Positions 1 to 14,000 of a DNA stretch of 64,000 nt are shown in pieces. Every line of letters begins with the position of its first letter. Positions within the stretch are counted from its first letter, which is position 1. Both the position numbers and the translations under genes were made by a program. Below the pieces are notes generated by a model. That model saw only the letters and a list, made by a program, of their open reading frames with translations. It did not search any database and was not told the origin of the DNA. Source of the DNA: Mimachlamys varia (Eukaryota; Mollusca; Bivalvia; Pectinida; Pectinidae); NCBI GenBank assembly GCA_947623455.1, contig OX392538.1:4154001-4218000 (forward strand). Reading direction: 5' to 3'.

Positions 1-388
1 ATGTCATTAGTTATATATCATTAAGCTTACTGGATTTGTGCGTGAAATCCAGAATATTATCCGTTTTCTTCTTGGTAAAATGTCCTTCCGTCTTGTTTTG
101 GAATTTCCATGACGGAATTTTAGGGGATTCCCCAAATCATGCGTACGCCACCTAGCTGTAGCCTCGCTATCGGCCTATGAAGTTGCATTTTGTTGCTTCC
201 CTTGCCTGCTATAGACTATCTAAGTCCGTGGTCCCTGCCTTGTAACTACTCTTGAACAAACTCTGAACAAAGTCTTTCTTTTTTTTTACTTTCAAATTTG
301 AATTCTTTGTACAACTTTTTAAAACGATTTTTCCTGACTTTGTTTATGGTAGCATGCATGGATTATGATACTTTTTGGTAATTTGTAT
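1..388. other. Unique left flank of the satellite array; no gene seen
   Basis: Single-copy sequence up to the first array unit. I find no convincing open frame, RNA gene or mobile-element end in it. It ends in ...TTTGTAT immediately before the first MITE terminus, and it does not resemble the 1241-bp spacer of the array. Confidence 0.6.
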
Positions 389-849
389 AGGACTCACACA
401 ACTAAATAATTTACTATATGTTATTACTAAGCTTTAGAGCTAATAACTTTAATATTTGAAGTTCAACACTAGTGACAACTGCCTGGATTCACAGATACAT
501 ACATGGCAAAGACTTCAAATGACATTTTATCAGAAGTTTCGTGGCATTTTAGCTCGCTACGGGCGTCTGCTTCGGACAACTGGAAATTTACATATCAAAC
601 CAGTGAAAGGGGACGGGAACACCCTCTGACTTTTGACCCCATATCAATCCGCCATCACATATCAAAATCTACCAAAAGTATACATTTTTGTAAAGTTAAA
701 TATCTATAGATTTCATTCAATGCAGAATATGTCAACAATTACCTATTTAGATTATTCAGAATCACTGTACTTAGCCGGAACAAATTTTCGGTAGGGACTA
801 CAAACGTATGAAACACTTCGTGATAGGCTGATTTAGTTGTGTGATTCCT
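389..849. mobile_element. 461-bp MITE-like TIR element, first copy in the array
   Basis: The left end reads AGGACTCACACAACTAAAT. The reverse complement of the right end reads AGGAATCACACAACTAAAT, so the terminal inverted repeats match at 18 of 19 positions. Inside the array each copy is flanked by TTAA on both sides, which suggests a target-site duplication of TTAA (piggyBac-like), or TA if the outer base is counted in the element. This outermost copy is instead preceded by TTTGTAT. There is no transposase frame, so it would be non-autonomous. The superfamily is uncertain. Confidence 0.75.
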
Positions 850-2090
850 TTAAAGGGTCCCAAACCTTTAAGATGTTGAAATAAAGTTAACTATTTGAAA
901 GCATATACATTTCCGAGTAAAATGGTGAAGTTTGGTTGAAATTGAATGATAAATTATGAAGAAAACACAAGTTATTGCACCTGATGTACGTTTGCTATTC
1001 AGAGTTAGCACCAGATTTTTTTCATTTCTTTTGCATAACATTAACCTCTAGCACCTCAATTAAGCACGCAATTAGCAATTTCATATTTTGCCCACAGATC
1101 AAATACGCATACCACTCAACAGTTTTGGAAAAGAAATCTTGTTATTTTACTTTCTGTTAATTTTACAGTCTCTGAAGTAATTAATTTTTTATTTTAAGTA
1201 AATTTCATTTAATTTTAACAATTAAACACATTTAGAATTCACACAAAACTCCAAAATTCTACAGAAAACTTGAGTCATAAAGGGTTATTAGATATCCATC
1301 TTAACTGTTTATCTATCAATTACACAGGCTTACATATAACACTTATAGCTCCCCGGGGTGCAGCCACTTTACAGGGAGATTATTGGGGGTAGGGGAGATG
1401 AAATGCCATAAACAGCTTATTGTATGTGTAAACAAAGATTACAAACACATTAAATCAATAAACAAGATGTTGAACAAGGTATATATTGTGACGGGAATAA
1501 AGAAATACCTACAATTAACTAAAAATATGGAATTTTAAGTTGGATTAAGCCACCAAAACCTACAAGGGACACATACACATGTATAATTTCATATGTGCAT
1601 TTTTTATACAAGCCTATTCCGTACTAGTTCTAGTTATTGCTTTCTTCTGGCTATAAAAAACACATACATTTGTAATTTGTATGGATAAAGAAGCCTAAGA
1701 ATGACTGGCCAGAGTTGGAACTAGGAAGGGGGTGCTGGTTGTGCAGGACAACACACTAGATTCTATCTCTATTGGATGCTAAAACCTGCTACATATATCA
1801 AGGAAGTACTTCTAACACAAACGCATATCAATTATTACAGGTTATTGAACCAAACTTTATTTAAAACTTGAGTACAAGTGTCAGTCCAACAATACAGGCT
1901 TCAACATAGGGCCATGTTTAGCCAGATTTTAGCTAATTTTGAAGGGTTTTTTTCAAATTAAATATATCTGCATACTGAAAAAATGTGCTAACACTTAATG
2001 ACAGTGGTTGTCTTTGAAAAAATAAAAAACCGGAAGCACAGAAAAGGTTATAGAGGTCAAGTTCATTGAGCACATGGCTAGTTCTCTTAA
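850..2090. repeat. 1241-bp spacer of the satellite unit, first copy
   Basis: Sequence between consecutive MITE copies, repeated 21 times. It starts TTAAAGGGTCCC, where TTAAAGG and CCTTTAA form a small hairpin at about 851-872, and it ends in ...CTCTTAA. It is AT-rich with one GC-rich patch (about 1350-1400 in this copy). The frame at 975-1160 recurs unchanged in every copy, but that only reflects copy identity. I recognise no protein or RNA. Confidence 0.8.
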
Positions 2091-5000
2091 AGGACTCACA
2101 CAACTAAATAATTTACTATATGTTATTACTAAGCTTTAGAGCTAATAACTTTAATATTTGAAGTTCAACACTAGTGACAACTGCCTGGATTCACAGATAC
2201 ATACATGGCAAAGACTTCAAATGACATTTTATCAGAAGTTTCGTGGCATTTTAGCTCGCTACGGGCGTCTGCTTCGGACAACTGGAAATTTACATATCAA
2301 ACCAGTGAAAGGGGACGGGAACACCCTCTGACTTTTGACCCCATATCAATCCGCCATCACATATCAAAATCTACCAAAAGTATACATTTTTGTAAAGTTA
2401 AATATCTATAGATTTCATTCAATGCAGAATATGTCAACAATTACCTATTTAGATTATTCAGAATCACTGTACTTAGCCGGAACAAATTTTCGGTAGGGAC
2501 TACAAACGTATGAAACACTTCGTGATAGGCTGATTTAGTTGTGTGATTCCTTTAAAGGGTCCCAAACCTTTAAGATGTTGAAATAAAGTTAACTATTTGA
2601 AAGCATATACATTTCCGAGTAAAATGGTGAAGTTTGGTTGAAATTGAATGATAAATTATGAAGAAAACACAAGTTATTGCACCTGATGTACGTTTGCTAT
2701 TCAGAGTTAGCACCAGATTTTTTTCATTTCTTTTGCATAACATTAACCTCTAGCACCTCAATTAAGCACGCAATTAGCAATTTCATATTTTGCCCACAGA
2801 TCAAATACGCATACCACTCAACAGTTTTGGAAAAGAAATCTTGTTATTTTACTTTCTGTTAATTTTACAGTCTCTGAAGTAATTAATTTTTTATTTTAAG
2901 TAAATTTCATTTAATTTTAACAATTAAACACATTTAGAATTCACACAAAACTCCAAAATTCTACAGAAAACTTGAGTCATAAAGGGTTATTAGATATCCA
3001 TCTTAACTGTTTATCTATCAATTACACAGGCTTACATATAACACTTATAGCTCCCCGGGGTGCAGCCACTTTACAGGGAGATTATTGGGGGTAGGGGAGA
3101 TGAAATGCCATAAACAGCTTATTGTATGTGTAAACAAAGATTACAAACACATTAAATCAATAAACAAGATGTTGAACAAGGTATATATTGTGACGGGAAT
3201 AAAGAAATACCTACAATTAACTAAAAATATGGAATTTTAAGTTGGATTAAGCCACCAAAACCTACAAGGGACACATACACATGTATAATTTCATATGTGC
3301 ATTTTTTATACAAGCCTATTCCGTACTAGTTCTAGTTATTGCTTTCTTCTGGCTATAAAAAACACATACATTTGTAATTTGTATGGATAAAGAAGCCTAA
3401 GAATGACTGGCCAGAGTTGGAACTAGGAAGGGGGTGCTGGTTGTGCAGGACAACACACTAGATTCTATCTCTATTGGATGCTAAAACCTGCTACATATAT
3501 CAAGGAAGTACTTCTAACACAAACGCATATCAATTATTACAGGTTATTGAACCAAACTTTATTTAAAACTTGAGTACAAGTGTCAGTCCAACAATACAGG
3601 CTTCAACATAGGGCCATGTTTAGCCAGATTTTAGCTAATTTTGAAGGGTTTTTTTCAAATTAAATATATCTGCATACTGAAAAAATGTGCTAACACTTAA
3701 TGACAGTGGTTGTCTTTGAAAAAATAAAAAACCGGAAGCACAGAAAAGGTTATAGAGGTCAAGTTCATTGAGCACATGGCTAGTTCTCTTAAAGGACTCA
3801 CACAACTAAATAATTTACTATATGTTATTACTAAGCTTTAGAGCTAATAACTTTAATATTTGAAGTTCAACACTAGTGACAACTGCCTGGATTCACAGAT
3901 ACATACATGGCAAAGACTTCAAATGACATTTTATCAGAAGTTTCGTGGCATTTTAGCTCGCTACGGGCGTCTGCTTCGGACAACTGGAAATTTACATATC
4001 AAACCAGTGAAAGGGGACGGGAACACCCTCTGACTTTTGACCCCATATCAATCCGCCATCACATATCAAAATCTACCAAAAGTATACATTTTTGTAAAGT
4101 TAAATATCTATAGATTTCATTCAATGCAGAATATGTCAACAATTACCTATTTAGATTATTCAGAATCACTGTACTTAGCCGGAACAAATTTTCGGTAGGG
4201 ACTACAAACGTATGAAACACTTCGTGATAGGCTGATTTAGTTGTGTGATTCCTTTAAAGGGTCCCAAACCTTTAAGATGTTGAAATAAAGTTAACTATTT
4301 GAAAGCATATACATTTCCGAGTAAAATGGTGAAGTTTGGTTGAAATTGAATGATAAATTATGAAGAAAACACAAGTTATTGCACCTGATGTACGTTTGCT
4401 ATTCAGAGTTAGCACCAGATTTTTTTCATTTCTTTTGCATAACATTAACCTCTAGCACCTCAATTAAGCACGCAATTAGCAATTTCATATTTTGCCCACA
4501 GATCAAATACGCATACCACTCAACAGTTTTGGAAAAGAAATCTTGTTATTTTACTTTCTGTTAATTTTACAGTCTCTGAAGTAATTAATTTTTTATTTTA
4601 AGTAAATTTCATTTAATTTTAACAATTAAACACATTTAGAATTCACACAAAACTCCAAAATTCTACAGAAAACTTGAGTCATAAAGGGTTATTAGATATC
4701 CATCTTAACTGTTTATCTATCAATTACACAGGCTTACATATAACACTTATAGCTCCCCGGGGTGCAGCCACTTTACAGGGAGATTATTGGGGGTAGGGGA
4801 GATGAAATGCCATAAACAGCTTATTGTATGTGTAAACAAAGATTACAAACACATTAAATCAATAAACAAGATGTTGAACAAGGTATATATTGTGACGGGA
4901 ATAAAGAAATACCTACAATTAACTAAAAATATGGAATTTTAAGTTGGATTAAGCCACCAAAACCTACAAGGGACACATACACATGTATAATTTCATATGT

Positions 5001-8000
5001 GCATTTTTTATACAAGCCTATTCCGTACTAGTTCTAGTTATTGCTTTCTTCTGGCTATAAAAAACACATACATTTGTAATTTGTATGGATAAAGAAGCCT
5101 AAGAATGACTGGCCAGAGTTGGAACTAGGAAGGGGGTGCTGGTTGTGCAGGACAACACACTAGATTCTATCTCTATTGGATGCTAAAACCTGCTACATAT
5201 ATCAAGGAAGTACTTCTAACACAAACGCATATCAATTATTACAGGTTATTGAACCAAACTTTATTTAAAACTTGAGTACAAGTGTCAGTCCAACAATACA
5301 GGCTTCAACATAGGGCCATGTTTAGCCAGATTTTAGCTAATTTTGAAGGGTTTTTTTCAAATTAAATATATCTGCATACTGAAAAAATGTGCTAACACTT
5401 AATGACAGTGGTTGTCTTTGAAAAAATAAAAAACCGGAAGCACAGAAAAGGTTATAGAGGTCAAGTTCATTGAGCACATGGCTAGTTCTCTTAAAGGACT
5501 CACACAACTAAATAATTTACTATATGTTATTACTAAGCTTTAGAGCTAATAACTTTAATATTTGAAGTTCAACACTAGTGACAACTGCCTGGATTCACAG
5601 ATACATACATGGCAAAGACTTCAAATGACATTTTATCAGAAGTTTCGTGGCATTTTAGCTCGCTACGGGCGTCTGCTTCGGACAACTGGAAATTTACATA
5701 TCAAACCAGTGAAAGGGGACGGGAACACCCTCTGACTTTTGACCCCATATCAATCCGCCATCACATATCAAAATCTACCAAAAGTATACATTTTTGTAAA
5801 GTTAAATATCTATAGATTTCATTCAATGCAGAATATGTCAACAATTACCTATTTAGATTATTCAGAATCACTGTACTTAGCCGGAACAAATTTTCGGTAG
5901 GGACTACAAACGTATGAAACACTTCGTGATAGGCTGATTTAGTTGTGTGATTCCTTTAAAGGGTCCCAAACCTTTAAGATGTTGAAATAAAGTTAACTAT
6001 TTGAAAGCATATACATTTCCGAGTAAAATGGTGAAGTTTGGTTGAAATTGAATGATAAATTATGAAGAAAACACAAGTTATTGCACCTGATGTACGTTTG
6101 CTATTCAGAGTTAGCACCAGATTTTTTTCATTTCTTTTGCATAACATTAACCTCTAGCACCTCAATTAAGCACGCAATTAGCAATTTCATATTTTGCCCA
6201 CAGATCAAATACGCATACCACTCAACAGTTTTGGAAAAGAAATCTTGTTATTTTACTTTCTGTTAATTTTACAGTCTCTGAAGTAATTAATTTTTTATTT
6301 TAAGTAAATTTCATTTAATTTTAACAATTAAACACATTTAGAATTCACACAAAACTCCAAAATTCTACAGAAAACTTGAGTCATAAAGGGTTATTAGATA
6401 TCCATCTTAACTGTTTATCTATCAATTACACAGGCTTACATATAACACTTATAGCTCCCCGGGGTGCAGCCACTTTACAGGGAGATTATTGGGGGTAGGG
6501 GAGATGAAATGCCATAAACAGCTTATTGTATGTGTAAACAAAGATTACAAACACATTAAATCAATAAACAAGATGTTGAACAAGGTATATATTGTGACGG
6601 GAATAAAGAAATACCTACAATTAACTAAAAATATGGAATTTTAAGTTGGATTAAGCCACCAAAACCTACAAGGGACACATACACATGTATAATTTCATAT
6701 GTGCATTTTTTATACAAGCCTATTCCGTACTAGTTCTAGTTATTGCTTTCTTCTGGCTATAAAAAACACATACATTTGTAATTTGTATGGATAAAGAAGC
6801 CTAAGAATGACTGGCCAGAGTTGGAACTAGGAAGGGGGTGCTGGTTGTGCAGGACAACACACTAGATTCTATCTCTATTGGATGCTAAAACCTGCTACAT
6901 ATATCAAGGAAGTACTTCTAACACAAACGCATATCAATTATTACAGGTTATTGAACCAAACTTTATTTAAAACTTGAGTACAAGTGTCAGTCCAACAATA
7001 CAGGCTTCAACATAGGGCCATGTTTAGCCAGATTTTAGCTAATTTTGAAGGGTTTTTTTCAAATTAAATATATCTGCATACTGAAAAAATGTGCTAACAC
7101 TTAATGACAGTGGTTGTCTTTGAAAAAATAAAAAACCGGAAGCACAGAAAAGGTTATAGAGGTCAAGTTCATTGAGCACATGGCTAGTTCTCTTAAAGGA
7201 CTCACACAACTAAATAATTTACTATATGTTATTACTAAGCTTTAGAGCTAATAACTTTAATATTTGAAGTTCAACACTAGTGACAACTGCCTGGATTCAC
7301 AGATACATACATGGCAAAGACTTCAAATGACATTTTATCAGAAGTTTCGTGGCATTTTAGCTCGCTACGGGCGTCTGCTTCGGACAACTGGAAATTTACA
7401 TATCAAACCAGTGAAAGGGGACGGGAACACCCTCTGACTTTTGACCCCATATCAATCCGCCATCACATATCAAAATCTACCAAAAGTATACATTTTTGTA
7501 AAGTTAAATATCTATAGATTTCATTCAATGCAGAATATGTCAACAATTACCTATTTAGATTATTCAGAATCACTGTACTTAGCCGGAACAAATTTTCGGT
7601 AGGGACTACAAACGTATGAAACACTTCGTGATAGGCTGATTTAGTTGTGTGATTCCTTTAAAGGGTCCCAAACCTTTAAGATGTTGAAATAAAGTTAACT
7701 ATTTGAAAGCATATACATTTCCGAGTAAAATGGTGAAGTTTGGTTGAAATTGAATGATAAATTATGAAGAAAACACAAGTTATTGCACCTGATGTACGTT
7801 TGCTATTCAGAGTTAGCACCAGATTTTTTTCATTTCTTTTGCATAACATTAACCTCTAGCACCTCAATTAAGCACGCAATTAGCAATTTCATATTTTGCC
7901 CACAGATCAAATACGCATACCACTCAACAGTTTTGGAAAAGAAATCTTGTTATTTTACTTTCTGTTAATTTTACAGTCTCTGAAGTAATTAATTTTTTAT

Positions 8001-11000
8001 TTTAAGTAAATTTCATTTAATTTTAACAATTAAACACATTTAGAATTCACACAAAACTCCAAAATTCTACAGAAAACTTGAGTCATAAAGGGTTATTAGA
8101 TATCCATCTTAACTGTTTATCTATCAATTACACAGGCTTACATATAACACTTATAGCTCCCCGGGGTGCAGCCACTTTACAGGGAGATTATTGGGGGTAG
8201 GGGAGATGAAATGCCATAAACAGCTTATTGTATGTGTAAACAAAGATTACAAACACATTAAATCAATAAACAAGATGTTGAACAAGGTATATATTGTGAC
8301 GGGAATAAAGAAATACCTACAATTAACTAAAAATATGGAATTTTAAGTTGGATTAAGCCACCAAAACCTACAAGGGACACATACACATGTATAATTTCAT
8401 ATGTGCATTTTTTATACAAGCCTATTCCGTACTAGTTCTAGTTATTGCTTTCTTCTGGCTATAAAAAACACATACATTTGTAATTTGTATGGATAAAGAA
8501 GCCTAAGAATGACTGGCCAGAGTTGGAACTAGGAAGGGGGTGCTGGTTGTGCAGGACAACACACTAGATTCTATCTCTATTGGATGCTAAAACCTGCTAC
8601 ATATATCAAGGAAGTACTTCTAACACAAACGCATATCAATTATTACAGGTTATTGAACCAAACTTTATTTAAAACTTGAGTACAAGTGTCAGTCCAACAA
8701 TACAGGCTTCAACATAGGGCCATGTTTAGCCAGATTTTAGCTAATTTTGAAGGGTTTTTTTCAAATTAAATATATCTGCATACTGAAAAAATGTGCTAAC
8801 ACTTAATGACAGTGGTTGTCTTTGAAAAAATAAAAAACCGGAAGCACAGAAAAGGTTATAGAGGTCAAGTTCATTGAGCACATGGCTAGTTCTCTTAAAG
8901 GACTCACACAACTAAATAATTTACTATATGTTATTACTAAGCTTTAGAGCTAATAACTTTAATATTTGAAGTTCAACACTAGTGACAACTGCCTGGATTC
9001 ACAGATACATACATGGCAAAGACTTCAAATGACATTTTATCAGAAGTTTCGTGGCATTTTAGCTCGCTACGGGCGTCTGCTTCGGACAACTGGAAATTTA
9101 CATATCAAACCAGTGAAAGGGGACGGGAACACCCTCTGACTTTTGACCCCATATCAATCCGCCATCACATATCAAAATCTACCAAAAGTATACATTTTTG
9201 TAAAGTTAAATATCTATAGATTTCATTCAATGCAGAATATGTCAACAATTACCTATTTAGATTATTCAGAATCACTGTACTTAGCCGGAACAAATTTTCG
9301 GTAGGGACTACAAACGTATGAAACACTTCGTGATAGGCTGATTTAGTTGTGTGATTCCTTTAAAGGGTCCCAAACCTTTAAGATGTTGAAATAAAGTTAA
9401 CTATTTGAAAGCATATACATTTCCGAGTAAAATGGTGAAGTTTGGTTGAAATTGAATGATAAATTATGAAGAAAACACAAGTTATTGCACCTGATGTACG
9501 TTTGCTATTCAGAGTTAGCACCAGATTTTTTTCATTTCTTTTGCATAACATTAACCTCTAGCACCTCAATTAAGCACGCAATTAGCAATTTCATATTTTG
9601 CCCACAGATCAAATACGCATACCACTCAACAGTTTTGGAAAAGAAATCTTGTTATTTTACTTTCTGTTAATTTTACAGTCTCTGAAGTAATTAATTTTTT
9701 ATTTTAAGTAAATTTCATTTAATTTTAACAATTAAACACATTTAGAATTCACACAAAACTCCAAAATTCTACAGAAAACTTGAGTCATAAAGGGTTATTA
9801 GATATCCATCTTAACTGTTTATCTATCAATTACACAGGCTTACATATAACACTTATAGCTCCCCGGGGTGCAGCCACTTTACAGGGAGATTATTGGGGGT
9901 AGGGGAGATGAAATGCCATAAACAGCTTATTGTATGTGTAAACAAAGATTACAAACACATTAAATCAATAAACAAGATGTTGAACAAGGTATATATTGTG
10001 ACGGGAATAAAGAAATACCTACAATTAACTAAAAATATGGAATTTTAAGTTGGATTAAGCCACCAAAACCTACAAGGGACACATACACATGTATAATTTC
10101 ATATGTGCATTTTTTATACAAGCCTATTCCGTACTAGTTCTAGTTATTGCTTTCTTCTGGCTATAAAAAACACATACATTTGTAATTTGTATGGATAAAG
10201 AAGCCTAAGAATGACTGGCCAGAGTTGGAACTAGGAAGGGGGTGCTGGTTGTGCAGGACAACACACTAGATTCTATCTCTATTGGATGCTAAAACCTGCT
10301 ACATATATCAAGGAAGTACTTCTAACACAAACGCATATCAATTATTACAGGTTATTGAACCAAACTTTATTTAAAACTTGAGTACAAGTGTCAGTCCAAC
10401 AATACAGGCTTCAACATAGGGCCATGTTTAGCCAGATTTTAGCTAATTTTGAAGGGTTTTTTTCAAATTAAATATATCTGCATACTGAAAAAATGTGCTA
10501 ACACTTAATGACAGTGGTTGTCTTTGAAAAAATAAAAAACCGGAAGCACAGAAAAGGTTATAGAGGTCAAGTTCATTGAGCACATGGCTAGTTCTCTTAA
10601 AGGACTCACACAACTAAATAATTTACTATATGTTATTACTAAGCTTTAGAGCTAATAACTTTAATATTTGAAGTTCAACACTAGTGACAACTGCCTGGAT
10701 TCACAGATACATACATGGCAAAGACTTCAAATGACATTTTATCAGAAGTTTCGTGGCATTTTAGCTCGCTACGGGCGTCTGCTTCGGACAACTGGAAATT
10801 TACATATCAAACCAGTGAAAGGGGACGGGAACACCCTCTGACTTTTGACCCCATATCAATCCGCCATCACATATCAAAATCTACCAAAAGTATACATTTT
10901 TGTAAAGTTAAATATCTATAGATTTCATTCAATGCAGAATATGTCAACAATTACCTATTTAGATTATTCAGAATCACTGTACTTAGCCGGAACAAATTTT

Positions 11001-14000
11001 CGGTAGGGACTACAAACGTATGAAACACTTCGTGATAGGCTGATTTAGTTGTGTGATTCCTTTAAAGGGTCCCAAACCTTTAAGATGTTGAAATAAAGTT
11101 AACTATTTGAAAGCATATACATTTCCGAGTAAAATGGTGAAGTTTGGTTGAAATTGAATGATAAATTATGAAGAAAACACAAGTTATTGCACCTGATGTA
11201 CGTTTGCTATTCAGAGTTAGCACCAGATTTTTTTCATTTCTTTTGCATAACATTAACCTCTAGCACCTCAATTAAGCACGCAATTAGCAATTTCATATTT
11301 TGCCCACAGATCAAATACGCATACCACTCAACAGTTTTGGAAAAGAAATCTTGTTATTTTACTTTCTGTTAATTTTACAGTCTCTGAAGTAATTAATTTT
11401 TTATTTTAAGTAAATTTCATTTAATTTTAACAATTAAACACATTTAGAATTCACACAAAACTCCAAAATTCTACAGAAAACTTGAGTCATAAAGGGTTAT
11501 TAGATATCCATCTTAACTGTTTATCTATCAATTACACAGGCTTACATATAACACTTATAGCTCCCCGGGGTGCAGCCACTTTACAGGGAGATTATTGGGG
11601 GTAGGGGAGATGAAATGCCATAAACAGCTTATTGTATGTGTAAACAAAGATTACAAACACATTAAATCAATAAACAAGATGTTGAACAAGGTATATATTG
11701 TGACGGGAATAAAGAAATACCTACAATTAACTAAAAATATGGAATTTTAAGTTGGATTAAGCCACCGAAACCTACAAGGGACACATACACATGTATAATT
11801 TCATATGTGCATTTTTTATACAAGCCTATTCCGTACTAGTTCTAGTTATTGCTTTCTTCTGGCTATAAAAAACACATACATTTGTAATTTGTATGGATAA
11901 AGAAGCCTAAGAATGACTGGCCAGAGTTGGAACTAGGAAGGGGGTGCTGGTTGTGCAGGACAACACACTAGATTCTATCTCTATTGGATGCTAAAACCTG
12001 CTACATATATCAAGGAAGTACTTCTAACACAAACGCATATCAATTATTACAGGTTATTGAACCAAACTTTATTTAAAACTTGAGTACAAGTGTCAGTCCA
12101 ACAATACAGGCTTCAACATAGGGCCATGTTTAGCCAGATTTTAGCTAATTTTGAAGGGTTTTTTTCAAATTAAATATATCTGCATACTGAAAAAATGTGC
12201 TAACACTTAATGACAGTGGTTGTCTTTGAAAAAATAAAAAACCGGAAGCACAGAAAAGGTTATAGAGGTCAAGTTCATTGAGCACATGGCTAGTTCTCTT
12301 AAAGGACTCACACAACTAAATAATTTACTATATGTTATTACTAAGCTTTAGAGCTAATAACTTTAATATTTGAAGTTCAACACTAGTGACAACTGCCTGG
12401 ATTCACAGATACATACATGGCAAAGACTTCAAATGACATTTTATCAGAAGTTTCGTGGCATTTTAGCTCGCTACGGGCGTCTGCTTCGGACAACTGGAAA
12501 TTTACATATCAAACCAGTGAAAGGGGACGGGAACACCCTCTGACTTTTGACCCCATATCAATCCGCCATCACATATCAAAATCTACCAAAAGTATACATT
12601 TTTGTAAAGTTAAATATCTATAGATTTCATTCAATGCAGAATATGTCAACAATTACCTATTTAGATTATTCAGAATCACTGTACTTAGCCGGAACAAATT
12701 TTCGGTAGGGACTACAAACGTATGAAACACTTCGTGATAGGCTGATTTAGTTGTGTGATTCCTTTAAAGGGTCCCAAACCTTTAAGATGTTGAAATAAAG
12801 TTAACTATTTGAAAGCATATACATTTCCGAGTAAAATGGTGAAGTTTGGTTGAAATTGAATGATAAATTATGAAGAAAACACAAGTTATTGCACCTGATG
12901 TACGTTTGCTATTCAGAGTTAGCACCAGATTTTTTTCATTTCTTTTGCATAACATTAACCTCTAGCACCTCAATTAAGCACGCAATTAGCAATTTCATAT
13001 TTTGCCCACAGATCAAATACGCATACCACTCAACAGTTTTGGAAAAGAAATCTTGTTATTTTACTTTCTGTTAATTTTACAGTCTCTGAAGTAATTAATT
13101 TTTTATTTTAAGTAAATTTCATTTAATTTTAACAATTAAACACATTTAGAATTCACACAAAACTCCAAAATTCTACAGAAAACTTGAGTCATAAAGGGTT
13201 ATTAGATATCCATCTTAACTGTTTATCTATCAATTACACAGGCTTACATATAACACTTATAGCTCCCCGGGGTGCAGCCACTTTACAGGGAGATTATTGG
13301 GGGTAGGGGAGATGAAATGCCATAAACAGCTTATTGTATGTGTAAACAAAGATTACAAACACATTAAATCAATAAACAAGATGTTGAACAAGGTATATAT
13401 TGTGACGGGAATAAAGAAATACCTACAATTAACTAAAAATATGGAATTTTAAGTTGGATTAAGCCACCGAAACCTACAAGGGACACATACACATGTATAA
13501 TTTCATATGTGCATTTTTTATACAAGCCTATTCCGTACTAGTTCTAGTTATTGCTTTCTTCTGGCTATAAAAAACACATACATTTGTAATTTGTATGGAT
13601 AAAGAAGCCTAAGAATGACTGGCCAGAGTTGGAACTAGGAAGGGGGTGCTGGTTGTGCAGGACAACACACTAGATTCTATCTCTATTGGATGCTAAAACC
13701 TGCTACATATATCAAGGAAGTACTTCTAACACAAACGCATATCAATTATTACAGGTTATTGAACCAAACTTTATTTAAAACTTGAGTACAAGTGTCAGTC
13801 CAACAATACAGGCTTCAACATAGGGCCATGTTTAGCCAGATTTTAGCTAATTTTGAAGGGTTTTTTTCAAATTAAATATATCTGCATACTGAAAAAATGT
13901 GCTAACACTTAATGACAGTGGTTGTCTTTGAAAAAATAAAAAACCGGAAGCACAGAAAAGGTTATAGAGGTCAAGTTCATTGAGCACATGGCTAGTTCTC

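Noticed and set aside
503..709. 68-codon frame in each satellite unit (and a 96-codon version at 26032 and 35779)
   Set aside because: It lies inside the MITE and shows no domain. Its apparent conservation only reflects identical copies, and a single-base loss lengthens it arbitrarily.
975..1160. 61-codon frame in each spacer
   Set aside because: No domain, no coding bias, AT-rich. It is repeated only because the unit is repeated.
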